This document shows, piece by piece, positions 28,704-36,595 of a stretch of 64,000 bases of DNA. A program made the translations under genes and the position numbers. The notes under the pieces are model-generated. The model searched no databases. It was not told the origin of the DNA and saw only the letters and a program-made list of their open reading frames with translations. Source of the DNA: Clavibacter sp. A6099. GTDB lineage: Bacteria; Actinomycetota; Actinomycetes; Actinomycetales; Microbacteriaceae. The DNA lies in contig NZ_CP083439.1 in the NCBI RefSeq assembly GCF_021919125.1, positions 3,162,001 to 3,226,000 of the forward strand. The letters are read 5' to 3'. The stretch's first letter is position 1; each line of letters starts with the position of its first letter.

Positions 28704-28777
28704 GCGAGTGTAGTTCAATGGTAGAACTTCAGCTTCCCAAGCTGATAGCGCGGGTTCGATTCCCGTCACTCGCTCCA
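28704..28777 (+). tRNA. tRNA-Gly (anticodon CCC)
   Basis: The 7-bp acceptor stem GCGAGTG pairs with CACTCGC (28767-28773). The D arm contains GTTCAATGGTAGAAC. The anticodon arm TCAGC-TTCCCAA-GCTGA gives anticodon CCC. The T arm reads GCGGGTTCGATTCCCGT. The CCA end is encoded (28775-28777). The low-GC island begins directly after it, which suits tRNA 3' ends as integration sites, but I found no second copy of the tRNA end. Confidence 0.97.
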
Positions 28778-28897
28778 ATACCAACACCGCGATGTTGTCG
28801 GCAACCGCCCCTCGGATTGCATTCAGCTCTTGAGGCACCCCTGAACGGGGGTTACGAATGCCCTTGCGCATTGCGTAAGGCCAGCTCAATATGAAGT

Positions 28898-29923
28898 ATG
28901 GCCCTCTCAAATGTTTCTTTCTCAAGCACTACGTACGTTCCGATAATCAAGTCAAAAAAGGCAGAACTCGACGCTCTTTCCGGCTGCAACTCCCCTTCCC
29001 TTGTTCCTCTAATCGAAGTACTTGAACCAGTCACGGCAGCAGCTCAGGTAACCCAAGCCTGGAACCCAGACGACGTCGCCTGGGTGCAGGTTCTGAATCC
29101 CGACGGGACGGAGGACGCATATTTTGCAGCCTACGTGACCAACTTCTTCGCAGAGCTTCGATTTGCGGGCACCTACGTTCCCGTAATTACAGCGACTGAG
29201 GAGCCAGACACTTTGGCCTCAATTGCTGAAATCATGGAAATGGATGAGCGAGGTGTAGTCATCCGCATCGATGTGGAAGAGCTTATTGACGAGGGTATTG
29301 ATAGCGTAGCGGATATTCTCGGCACCATCGATGCGCTAGGCACTGATCCGTCTCACGTGGATCTTGTCGTGGACGCTGGACTGCTTACCGGCACCGCGGT
29401 CGTACGAGCCGCCGTCGCCGGGCAGGCTGTTCAAAAACTACCCACAATCAGCGCCTGGAGAAACGTAGTCTTGGCGTTTTCTGCATTCCCGGCGCAACTG
29501 GGAGAAGTTGCCGCTCGCGAGACCGTCACGGCCATAGCCCGCGAGGACGCGGCCGCCTTCATCACCGTAAGACACACCATTGATCGTGATATTATATTTA
29601 GCGATTACACGGTCGGTGTCCCCACATACGGCAGCGCGCCATTCACGCCCATACCGAATATGAGATATGCTTCGGATACCGAATGGTACATCCATCGAGG
29701 CAAAGAGCGCAAAGGCCCTGCGGAGCAGTATCGGAAGTTAGCGTCCGATATCGTAGAATCAACGTACTACTCTGGCCCCGCCTACAGTCCCGGAGATAAC
29801 CGGATCAGCGAGATTGCGGCAAAAACCTCCGGGCCAGGAAACGCGACGACACACCTGATGATTGCGGTGTCGCGTCACATTCACGTAGTTCTCGACCGTC
29901 TCGCCACCCTTGGCGAGCCGTGA
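28898..29923 (+). CDS. Beta-family protein (T4 beta protein-like)
   Basis: The 341-residue protein begins YVPIIKSKKAELDALSGC and contains LVPLIEVLEPV, VVIRIDVEELID and HVDLVVDAGLL, the repeating beta/alpha pattern of the Beta_protein family. Proteins of this family often sit beside sce7726-type genes in variable islands. GC is about half, far below the genome. Codon use (AAA, ATA, TTA) differs from its neighbours. Its 3' end overlaps the convergent nuclease-like gene by 119 bp. A defence role is suggested by company only. No strong ribosome site is visible. Confidence 0.75.
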   Translation: MALSNVSFSSTTYVPIIKSKKAELDALSGCNSPSLVPLIEVLEPVTAAAQVTQAWNPDDVAWVQVLNPDGTEDAYFAAYVTNFFAELRFAGTYVPVITATEEPDTLASIAEIMEMDERGVVIRIDVEELIDEGIDSVADILGTIDALGTDPSHVDLVVDAGLLTGTAVVRAAVAGQAVQKLPTISAWRNVVLAFSAFPAQLGEVAARETVTAIAREDAAAFITVRHTIDRDIIFSDYTVGVPTYGSAPFTPIPNMRYASDTEWYIHRGKERKGPAEQYRKLASDIVESTYYSGPAYSPGDNRISEIAAKTSGPGNATTHLMIAVSRHIHVVLDRLATLGEP

Positions 29924-30476
29924 TCGCAGACGAAACGATCTTCCGCAGATCATCTCCCGTCGTTACTTCAGCAAGACGTTGCCACAGGACATCTCGAGGC
30001 TTGGAACGCAATCCCGTTGAATGACCGAGAGAGTCGAGAGCCTTAAGCGCCTCATCTCTCCAAAGCAGGCTAGCGAGGGGGACTGACTCGACTCGCGTCG
30101 TCAAAGTCGGCTTACGCACCCTCTTGTAGGAAAGACCTTCTCCCTCAATGCGACTAACAACCGACAGGCCCCAGCCGCGCCATAAGACCGCCCGTGCCGC
30201 TTTAAGATGGCGTGGAGTGATTACTAAAGTGCAGTAGTCAAAGATCTCGCTATATACTTTCATTTGCCGGGGCAGGCGAGATAGTGTATCCAAGTCGCTT
30301 TTTAATTCAAATCCTTGAAATCTTTCCCCGATCACAGCAAGGTCTATTCGACCTCGTTCTCCAAGAACAAATTCATCAACAAAGAGATGGTTGGACTGTA
30401 CATTTGCATTCGCCATTTCGGACCGCACTGTAGCCCGCACGAGCTCTCGTAGCTCAGATTCCGTCACAGGTAACAT
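29805..30476 (-). CDS. sce7726-like protein with a PD-(D/E)xK nuclease motif
   Basis: The 223-residue protein contains GRIDLAVIGERFQGFELKSD, with Asp45, Glu57 and Lys59 in the spacing of PD-(D/E)xK nucleases, followed by LRLPRQMKVYSEIFDYCTLV-like helices. This is the pattern of the sce7726 family. TAGGCT (30486-30491, complement) is a likely -10 close to the ATG. It faces the Beta-family gene and the two coding ends overlap by 119 bp, so their mRNAs would be complementary there. Function is unproven. Nuclease activity is a motif-based prediction. Confidence 0.75.
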   Translation of the reverse strand: MLPVTESELRELVRATVRSEMANANVQSNHLFVDEFVLGERGRIDLAVIGERFQGFELKSDLDTLSRLPRQMKVYSEIFDYCTLVITPRHLKAARAVLWRGWGLSVVSRIEGEGLSYKRVRKPTLTTRVESVPLASLLWRDEALKALDSLGHSTGLRSKPRDVLWQRLAEVTTGDDLRKIVSSAITARQGWRDGRELRECDATPQSSGVSSRFLARRFLPQSR

Positions 30477-30801
30477 AGTCCTACTAGCCTAGTTGTTTTC
30501 GATATCATTGAATTGCGTGCGTAACCCATTTACGACCCGACCGAAACGGATGCCAGAACCCGGGAACATCAACAATGGTGCTTAATTAATTAAAGTGGCG
30601 CTCTGGTGCGTAGCCAAAAAGCATGGCTGGGGAAACGGGTGGGGCAATTTTCTATTGTGTCGCGACCTAACCGCGACCTATTCTGGCGTATAGCCACACA
30701 TGCCCGCCTTATAGTTTGAATGCCAACTATCAAAACATATGAATAAGATGATATTAAGCGTTCGCTCTGACCGAGCACGGTTGAAGTAACGGCCGGCTCT
30801 T
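30477..30801. other. Low-GC intergenic gap inside the island
   Basis: This 325-bp stretch is AT-rich for the region and includes TTAATTAATTAAAG near 30584-30597. A 62-codon frame on the minus strand has no ribosome site or recognisable content and is not accepted. Besides the short -10 of the nuclease-like gene at its left end, I see no RNA gene or repeat. Confidence 0.5.
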
Positions 30802-31056
30802 TTAGCCATGTTGTCCCGAATGCTCCCGTACCACTTCAGTCAGCTGAGCCAGATCCTCCTGAGCTTTCACCAGCATGTCGTCAGCAGCCGGAAGGCAGTA
30901 GTTTTTGCCGTGCCCTTGAGAATCAAGAACGACAAGACAACCATCCCCAGGTTCGATCTGGTGAGCTTGAGCTCCCGTCTTGTGTCGCTGACAGATTCGC
31001 GGTCGGACTGCCACCTCATACGACAAGTGACTCATCACGGATTTGACTTGAGGCAA
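30802..31056 (-). CDS. Small hypothetical island protein (84 aa)
   Basis: A TTG start at 31056 is favoured because GAAGGAG lies 6 nt upstream on the minus strand. An upstream ATG (31083) and a downstream ATG are alternatives. The product is hydrophilic, with RPRICQRHKTGAQAHQIEPG, then GDGCLVVLDSQGHGKNYCLP and a C-terminal helix. The Cys/His spacing hints at a small metal-binding fold but is not a recognised zinc finger. A perfect dyad sits about 45 bp upstream. The opposite strand is also open but lacks a ribosome site. Confidence 0.55.
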   Translation of the reverse strand: MPQVKSVMSHLSYEVAVRPRICQRHKTGAQAHQIEPGDGCLVVLDSQGHGKNYCLPAADDMLVKAQEDLAQLTEVVREHSGQHG

Positions 31057-31099
31057 GACATGCTCCTTCGGCTGGCTGCACACATTTGACGTAGCTCTA

Positions 31100-31114
31100 T
31101 AGAACCTTGTTCTA
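31100..31114. promoter_or_regulatory. Perfect dyad TAGAAC-N3-GTTCTA, candidate operator
   Basis: TAGAAC (31100-31105) and GTTCTA (31109-31114) are exact inverted repeats, with AGCT near each outer side. It lies upstream of the small island gene, where a repressor would act. The spacing of 3 does not match the actinobacterial LexA box, which needs four bases between GAAC and GTTC. Confidence 0.65.
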
Positions 31115-31303
31115 GCTCACATTACAGCACTGCCTGAAGCGCAAGCTAGACGTCGCTCGGTCAATTTTTTGACTGGTGGCAGGCCGTCCCAATTAAGCCC
31201 CGAGTGAGTTTGCTTCCGATCTCCCTTAGGTGGGCGGCACTGCATCTAACCGAAACATTTTCAGCATGCCTGTGCGTCAGGAAAGACTTCGATTGCAGGT
31301 GCA

Positions 31304-32068
31304 CTAGCGAATCGCGCTACTGACCTCCGCCAACAACGACGCCATCCCCGCCTCCGCCGTCGCCGCATCCCCGTCGCGGATTGCGTGCGCCACCTGCTCA
31401 TGTGTGTCCAGCGCATGCGGTCGCGGCGTCCGCGGCATCAGCCCCTGGTGCGTGCGACCGCTGAGAACCTCCGTGATCACCTCGCGGAGGGCGCAGAACA
31501 TGTCGTTGCCGCTGGCCTCGAGGATCAGGTGGTGGAACTCGATGTCGGCGGCGAGGAAGTCGACGAGGGCGCCAGCCTCGCCGAGGCGGCGGAGATCCAC
31601 CGCGAGCTCGGCGATGCGGGCGCGCTGAGCGGCGGTGGCGTTGCGCGCGGCCAGCGACGCGGCGACCGGCTCCACCGCGCGGCGCAGCTGGGTGAGGGAG
31701 CGGAACTGGTCCGAGCGGCCGGGGCCGGTGAGGCGCCAGCGGATGATGCGCGGGTCGTAGACGTTCCAGCGATCCGCGCCCTGCACCACGAGGCCGACGC
31801 GGCGCTTCGGCACGAGGAGCGCCATCGCCTCGAGCACGCGCACGCAGTCGCGCACCACCGTGCGGGAGACGCCGAAGCGCTGCTGGAGGTCCTCGATGGT
31901 GAGGCGGGTGCCCTTCGCGAGACGGGCGTCGACGATGTCGCGGCCGAGCTCCTCGATGATCCGCGTGGCCAGCACCGTGGCGGCGGGGACTGCGGCGACT
32001 GGAATCGAGACAGGGGCGGGAACGGGGTCCGGCGCCGATGCCGGGGTGGAGGGAGACCGCGTCGTCAT
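31304..32068 (-). CDS. gntR: GntR-family (FadR subfamily) regulator of gluconate genes
   Basis: The protein of 254 residues has the GntR winged helix (IIEELGRDIVDARLAKGTRLTIEDLQQRFGVSRTVVRDCVRVLEAMALL). A helical FadR-type effector domain follows, with metal-binding His positions in FHHLILEASGND and HEQVAHAIRDGD. The ATG at 32068 follows GGAGAGG. It is divergent from gluconokinase and gluconate permease genes and almost certainly controls them through the palindrome at 32153-32167. Confidence 0.9.
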   Translation of the reverse strand: MTTRSPSTPASAPDPVPAPVSIPVAAVPAATVLATRIIEELGRDIVDARLAKGTRLTIEDLQQRFGVSRTVVRDCVRVLEAMALLVPKRRVGLVVQGADRWNVYDPRIIRWRLTGPGRSDQFRSLTQLRRAVEPVAASLAARNATAAQRARIAELAVDLRRLGEAGALVDFLAADIEFHHLILEASGNDMFCALREVITEVLSGRTHQGLMPRTPRPHALDTHEQVAHAIRDGDAATAEAGMASLLAEVSSAIR

Positions 32069-32152
32069 GGACCTCTCCGGGTGTCGGCCGGCGGGCCGCC
32101 GACCGCTCCACCATAGGTCGGCGCGCGCCGCCCGCCGAACACCTGCCGCATG

Positions 32153-32167
32153 AAAGGTGTTACCTTT
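32153..32167. promoter_or_regulatory. GntR operator candidate (AAAGGT-N3-ACCTTT)
   Basis: AAAGGT (32153-32158) and ACCTTT (32162-32167) form a perfect inverted repeat between the divergent gntR and gntK genes. The core GGT-N3-ACC is the usual GntR/FadR-type site. Confidence 0.75.
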
Positions 32168-32216
32168 TCGGCACGGCGACCCGTCGCCGCCCGCATCGAC
32201 CGACGAGGGAGTCCGC

Positions 32217-32735
32217 ATGGCCGCACATCCGCGCCACGTCGTGGTGATGGGGATCTCCGGATCCGGCAAGACCACGATCGCCACCGCCCTCGCCGAGCGG
32301 CTCGGCTGGACCTTCGCGGAGGCGGACGAGTTCCACCCCGAGGCGAACATCGCGAAGATGTCGGCCGGCACGCCCCTCACCGACGGCGACCGCTGGCCAT
32401 GGCTCGAGTCCATGCGTGACTGGATGGGCGGCGAGGCCCGCGCCGGACGCAGCACCGTCGTCACCTGCTCGGCCCTCAAGCGCTCGTACCGCGACCTGCT
32501 CGACAGCGCGGAGGGCGACGTGCGCTTCGTGCACCTCTCCGGCGACACCGAGCTGATCCGCGATCGGATGAAGACGCGCAGCGGCCACTTCATGCCGGCC
32601 TCACTGCTGCCGTCGCAGATCAGCACGCTCGAACCGCTCGACGCCGGCGAGCGCGGCCTCACGCTCGAGAACACCGGGACGCCCGACGAGGTCACGACCC
32701 GCATCGTCGACGAGCTCGGCCTCGTCGCGAGCTAG
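32217..32735 (+). CDS. gntK: Gluconokinase
   Basis: The protein of 172 residues has a Walker A loop GISGSGKTT (12-20), then DEFHPEANIAKMSAGTPLTD, a strong gluconokinase signature, and VVTCSALKRSYRDLL. It phosphorylates gluconate to 6-phosphogluconate. GAGGGA precedes the ATG at 32217. It lies between gntR and the permease gene gntP, completing a gluconate uptake module. Confidence 0.95.
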   Translation: MAAHPRHVVVMGISGSGKTTIATALAERLGWTFAEADEFHPEANIAKMSAGTPLTDGDRWPWLESMRDWMGGEARAGRSTVVTCSALKRSYRDLLDSAEGDVRFVHLSGDTELIRDRMKTRSGHFMPASLLPSQISTLEPLDAGERGLTLENTGTPDEVTTRIVDELGLVAS

Positions 32736-32796
32736 CGCGACCGTCCGCCACCCCGCACCACCACCGCACACCGCACGGTTCATCAACGGAGAGAAC

Positions 32797-34197
32797 ATGA
32801 CCATCGAAGACTGGACGCAGACCCTCACCGCGGGTCCGCTCCTCCTGATCGCCGCGGGCGCCATCGCCGTCCTGCTGTTCCTGATCATCGCACTGCGCGT
32901 CCACGCGTTCGTGGCGCTGATCCTCGTGAGCCTCGCGACCGCGTTCGCCACCGGGATCCCGACCTCGCAGATCGTGACCGTGCTCGTCGGCAGCTTCGGC
33001 TCCACGCTCGGCACGGTCGCGCTGCTCGTCGGCCTCGGCGCGATGCTCGGCCGACTGGTCGAGACCAGCGGCGGCGCGAAGACGCTGGCCGACACCCTGA
33101 TCCGCCTCTTCGGCGAGAAGCGCGCCCCCTTCGCGCTCGGCGTCGCATCGCTGCTGTTCGGGTTCCCGATCTTCTTCGACGCCGGCCTGGTCGTGATGCT
33201 GCCCATCGTCTTCTCGGTGGCCCGTCGCCTCGGCGGCGGCGTGCTCCGCTACGGCCTCCCCGCCGCCGGCGCCTTCTCGGTGATGCACATCTTCGTGCCG
33301 CCGCACCCCGGACCCGTCGCGGCGTCCGAGTTCTTCGGCGCGAACGTCGGCATCGTGATCATCGTGGGCCTCATCGCCGCGATCCCCACCTGGTACGTCA
33401 CCGCCTACCTCTTCGGGCTCTGGGTCGGCAAGAAGTACGTGCTGCCGATCCCCTCGATCCTCGGCCAGGCCGACGAGCACGCCGAGTCGAACCCGCCGAA
33501 GTTCGGCACCGTGCTCTCCGTGCTGCTGCTCCCGCTGATCCTGATCTTCCTGAACACCGGCCTCAACGCCGCCTCGACCGGCGGGATCCTCCCCGAAGGC
33601 ACCAGTGACGAGACCTGGTACCAGGTGCTCCGCACCATCGGCGAGACGCCCGTCGCGCTGCTGATCTCGCTGCTGTTCGCGGCGTTCCTCCTCGGCCGGC
33701 GCCGCGGGATCGACAAGAGCGCGCTCGAGAAGACGCTCGAGTCGGCGCTCGGCCCGGTCGCGTCCGTCATCCTGATCACCGGCGCCGGCGGCATGTTCGG
33801 CGGCGTCCTCCGCACCAGCGGCATCGGCGACGCCCTCGCCGACGTGCTCGGCGACCTCGGCATCCCGATCATCCTGGCGGGGTTCCTCATCGCGGCGATC
33901 CTCCGCATCGCGCAGGGATCCGCGACCGTCGCCCTCACCACCGCCGCGGGCCTCATCTCCCCGGCGATCCTGGCGGGCGACTACAACGCGTTCCAGGTCG
34001 CGGCGCTCGTCGTGGCGGTGGCGGGCGGATCCGTGGTCGCGAGCCACGTGAACGACTCCGGCTTCTGGCTCGTCGGCCGCTTCTTCGAGATGGACGTGAA
34101 GACGACCCTCAAGACCTGGACGGTGATGGAGACCACCATCGGCGTGATGGGCTTCGCGATCGCGACGGCGGTGTTCGGGGTGGCGTCGCTGGCGTAG
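32797..34197 (+). CDS. gntP: GntP-family gluconate permease
   Basis: The protein of 466 residues has 12-14 predicted helices and the GntP pattern, including FPIFFDAGLVVMLPIVFSVA, VPPHPGPVAASEFFGANVG and VASHVNDSGFWLVGRFF. It imports gluconate with protons. CGGAGAG precedes the ATG. The gene is 61 bp after gntK and is probably cotranscribed. A near-perfect hairpin terminator follows. Confidence 0.95.
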   Translation: MTIEDWTQTLTAGPLLLIAAGAIAVLLFLIIALRVHAFVALILVSLATAFATGIPTSQIVTVLVGSFGSTLGTVALLVGLGAMLGRLVETSGGAKTLADTLIRLFGEKRAPFALGVASLLFGFPIFFDAGLVVMLPIVFSVARRLGGGVLRYGLPAAGAFSVMHIFVPPHPGPVAASEFFGANVGIVIIVGLIAAIPTWYVTAYLFGLWVGKKYVLPIPSILGQADEHAESNPPKFGTVLSVLLLPLILIFLNTGLNAASTGGILPEGTSDETWYQVLRTIGETPVALLISLLFAAFLLGRRRGIDKSALEKTLESALGPVASVILITGAGGMFGGVLRTSGIGDALADVLGDLGIPIILAGFLIAAILRIAQGSATVALTTAAGLISPAILAGDYNAFQVAALVVAVAGGSVVASHVNDSGFWLVGRFFEMDVKTTLKTWTVMETTIGVMGFAIATAVFGVASLA

Positions 34198-34219
34198 CGA
34201 CGCACATGCCGATGACACG

Positions 34220-34250
34220 AGGCCCGTCCCGCTCTCCGCGGGGCGGGCCT
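34220..34250 (+). terminator. Terminator after gntP
   Basis: AGGCCCGTCCCGC (34220-34232) pairs with GCGGGGCGGGCCT (34238-34250) with one G-T pair, loop of 5. It immediately follows the gluconate operon. Confidence 0.8.
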
Positions 34251-34279
34251 CCGTCGTCCCGTCGGGCTACTGTGCCCCC

Positions 34280-34456
34280 ATGGACGACCAGCCCCAGACC
34301 GTGCCCGAGCTCGCCGACCGCATCGGCGTCGACCCGAAGCGGGTGCGCGCGTGGCTCCGTCGGCAAGGCTGGCGAACGCCGGGCGAGCACGGGATGCGCT
34401 GGGAGCTCGACGCCGAGCAGGTCCGCCAGGTGGAGGAGCGCTTCTCCCCGCGCTAG
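34280..34456 (+). CDS. Small helix-turn-helix protein (58 aa)
   Basis: The frame ATG GAC GAC CAG runs to a TAG at 34454-34456. The protein reads TVPELADRIGVDPKRVRAWLRR, a MerR/excisionase-like helix-turn-helix, then QGWRTPGEHGMRWELDAEQV, a wing-like region. It resembles small actinobacterial DNA-binding proteins. TACTGT (34268-34273) lies 6 nt before the ATG, so it is probably leaderless. Its stop shares the palindrome CTAG with the stop of the convergent glycosylase gene. Confidence 0.75.
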   Translation: MDDQPQTVPELADRIGVDPKRVRAWLRRQGWRTPGEHGMRWELDAEQVRQVEERFSPR

Positions 34457-35265
34457 GTGCCGCCGTCGGTCGCCGGCTGGCACCGCGGGCACCACCACGC
34501 CCGCCGCCCGCGCTCGCTCGTGCTCCCCGGATCGTCGACGCCGAGCACGGTCGTCCCGCAGCGCAGGCACGGCCGGCCCGCGCGGCCGACGACCCAGTGC
34601 GTGCGGCCGCGGCGGGGATCGCCCGTCGTGATCTGGTACGCCGCCGGCACCGTCGCCGAGTGGCGCAGCGATCGGGCGGCGAGGTCGACGAGCGGTGGGA
34701 GGTCCACGTCTCGGACGCGCGTCGCCGGATGCACGCCGCGCAGGAAGCCGACCTCGTTGACCCACAGGTTGCCGAGGCCCGACATGGGGCGCTGGTCGAG
34801 GAGGGCGGCGCGGATCGTCTCGTCGGGCCGAGCTGCAAGGCGGGAGACGGCGAGCGCCGGATACCAGTCGTCGCGCAGCGGGTCCGGGCCGAGGTGCCCG
34901 ATGACCGCGCGCTCGTCGCGGGTGGGGATCAGCTCGACCACCGGCAGGTCGATGCCCCAGAGGGTGCGGCCGTCGTCGAGGCGGAGGCGCACGCGCACCT
35001 GGTGCTGGATCCGCTCGGGCACCCGCTTGCCCGCGCCGGTGACCGTCCACGAGCCCTGCATGCGCAGGTGCGTGTGGAGGGTGGTGTCGTCGTCGAGCCG
35101 CATGAGCAGGTGCTTGCCGTGCGTGTCGAACCCGGTGATCCGCCGCCCGCCGAGCCGTGCACCCGCCCGCGCGCCGGACCGCAGCTCCCCGTCGGTGATG
35201 AGCGCGCCGCCGACCTGGCCGCGGAGGCGTGCGGCGAGGACGAAGACGGAGTCACCCTCGGGCAT
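34453..35265 (-). CDS. Fpg/Nei-family DNA glycosylase
   Basis: The protein of 270 residues starts MPEGDSV, with the catalytic Pro2 and Glu3. It has the lysine in THGKHLLMRL, the helix-two-turn-helix in LDQRPMSGLGNLWVNEVGFL, and a C-terminal zinc finger with CLRCG and CPRCQ. The family removes oxidised bases and cleaves abasic sites. The sequence is closest in pattern to actinobacterial Nei2-type enzymes. The ATG is 6 nt after TACCGT (35272-35277, complement), suggesting a leaderless mRNA. Confidence 0.92.
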   Translation of the reverse strand: MPEGDSVFVLAARLRGQVGGALITDGELRSGARAGARLGGRRITGFDTHGKHLLMRLDDDTTLHTHLRMQGSWTVTGAGKRVPERIQHQVRVRLRLDDGRTLWGIDLPVVELIPTRDERAVIGHLGPDPLRDDWYPALAVSRLAARPDETIRAALLDQRPMSGLGNLWVNEVGFLRGVHPATRVRDVDLPPLVDLAARSLRHSATVPAAYQITTGDPRRGRTHWVVGRAGRPCLRCGTTVLGVDDPGSTSERGRRAWWCPRCQPATDGGT

Positions 35266-35312
35266 GGGTCGACGGTAGCGGGGGCCGCCGACAGGGGGTC
35301 AGGCGGGTCGGG

Positions 35313-36389
35313 TCAGGCGGGCGCGTGAGAGCGCGGGAGATCGCCGACCGTCGCCGCGTACCGCGACATGCGGCGGTGCTGGACGACCGCGAACGGCACC
35401 GTGGCGACGAGCATGACGAGGGCCACGAGGAAGAGGACGAGCAACCAGCCGGAGACGTCGCCGCGGAGCAGCGAGGGGACGAAGATCGAGACCAGCAGCA
35501 GCAGCGACTGACCCAGCTGGAACGGCTGCAGCGTGCGACTGTAGACGGCGAGGCGGGCGGCGCGCCATTCGAGCTCGGGATCGAGTTCTCGGCCCTTGCC
35601 TACGGCGCGCTGCCCGACCGCCTTGCGGTCCTCCTTGGACAGACCCGCTGTGATGGAGGATCCCGACAGCTGCGCCCCGACCGAGACGAACAGGCACGTG
35701 AGCGCCGGCGCGAGCAGCGAGAACTGGAGCACGAGGGCGACCGCCTGGGCAGTCTCCTGCGGCTCGAACCGATCGAGCAGCAGCGTCCCGCCGAGGGTGA
35801 CGACGAGCGCGACCACGAACACCAGGCCGATGAGGCGCCACTTGCGCCGGGCCGTGTCCGCGGTCCAGTCGAGGTCGATCGACAGGGTCGGGGCGTCGGC
35901 GGCGAGGCGCGCGCCCAGACGGCGGACGGCGGCGGCCTGCGCGCGGAGCACCAGGATCCAGCTGGCGGCGGCAGTGGCGACGGCGGCCACCGCGAACCCG
36001 AGCACGACGAGCGGGGAGACGCCGCCGACCAGCGAGGCGACAGCGTGCACGACCACGGCGAGCGCGGTGATCCCGAGCCACACGATCACCCGCACCGGAC
36101 GCCGGCGCGTCCCGGCGGATCGCTCGGGGTCCCGCCACGACTGCAGCTCCAGCAGGCCGAGCGCCGGGGCGAAGGCGAGCGCCAGGAGGCCGGCGATCAG
36201 CTGCGGGAGGACAGCGGCCGCGTCGACGTCGCCGACGACGGCTGCCTGGTACAGGCCGAAGCCGTAGAGCGTGCCGAGCCCGAGGATCAGCAACACCAGG
36301 ACGATCAGCAGGGCGATCCGGGCGCCGAGGCTCCCGGCCCGCGCAGCGTCGGTCGGGGTGGATCCGGGGTCCGTGCCGTGTCCGCTCAT
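35313..36389 (-). CDS. Polytopic membrane protein, unknown function
   Basis: The protein of 358 residues has about eight hydrophobic helices, beginning ARIALLIVLVLLILGLGTLY and ending GWLLVLFLVALVMLVATVPF. A charged cytoplasmic loop near the centre contains SKEDRKAVGQRAVGKGRELD. I do not recognise the family. Codon use is native. The ATG follows TACGTT (36396-36401, complement) by 6 nt, so it is probably leaderless. Confidence 0.75.
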   Translation of the reverse strand: MSGHGTDPGSTPTDAARAGSLGARIALLIVLVLLILGLGTLYGFGLYQAAVVGDVDAAAVLPQLIAGLLALAFAPALGLLELQSWRDPERSAGTRRRPVRVIVWLGITALAVVVHAVASLVGGVSPLVVLGFAVAAVATAAASWILVLRAQAAAVRRLGARLAADAPTLSIDLDWTADTARRKWRLIGLVFVVALVVTLGGTLLLDRFEPQETAQAVALVLQFSLLAPALTCLFVSVGAQLSGSSITAGLSKEDRKAVGQRAVGKGRELDPELEWRAARLAVYSRTLQPFQLGQSLLLLVSIFVPSLLRGDVSGWLLVLFLVALVMLVATVPFAVVQHRRMSRYAATVGDLPRSHAPA

Positions 36390-36595
36390 CCCTCGAACGT
36401 ATCGGCCGGACGCCACCCGCCCGTCCCGCCGCTGGCCCCCGTTCGAGCCCGGCCGCCCCTCCCCACGTGAACTCCCGCTGGATCCTCCGCGCATCCCCGC
36501 GCGCCCGCCGCCACCGCACGCGCGACGGGCCACACTCGACCCACGAACCCGAAGCCCGTCCCGACTGCCGCACGCCACCGCGGCGAAGGAGCCCC

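Noticed and set aside
30590-30778. 62-codon minus-strand frame in the island gap
   Set aside because: No ribosome site, no recognisable content, and composition like the non-coding surroundings.
30808-31089. Plus-strand 93-codon frame across the small island gene
   Set aside because: It has no ribosome site or domain; the opposite strand has GAAGGAG properly spaced before a TTG and an upstream dyad.
31102-31112. LexA/SOS box reading of the GAAC...GTTC dyad
   Set aside because: The spacing is three bases; the actinobacterial SOS box needs four. I kept it as an unassigned operator.
28704-31303. Integrated element with duplicated tRNA-Gly 3' end and integrase
   Set aside because: I found no second copy of the tRNA end and no integrase or transposase in the island, so attachment sites are not claimed.
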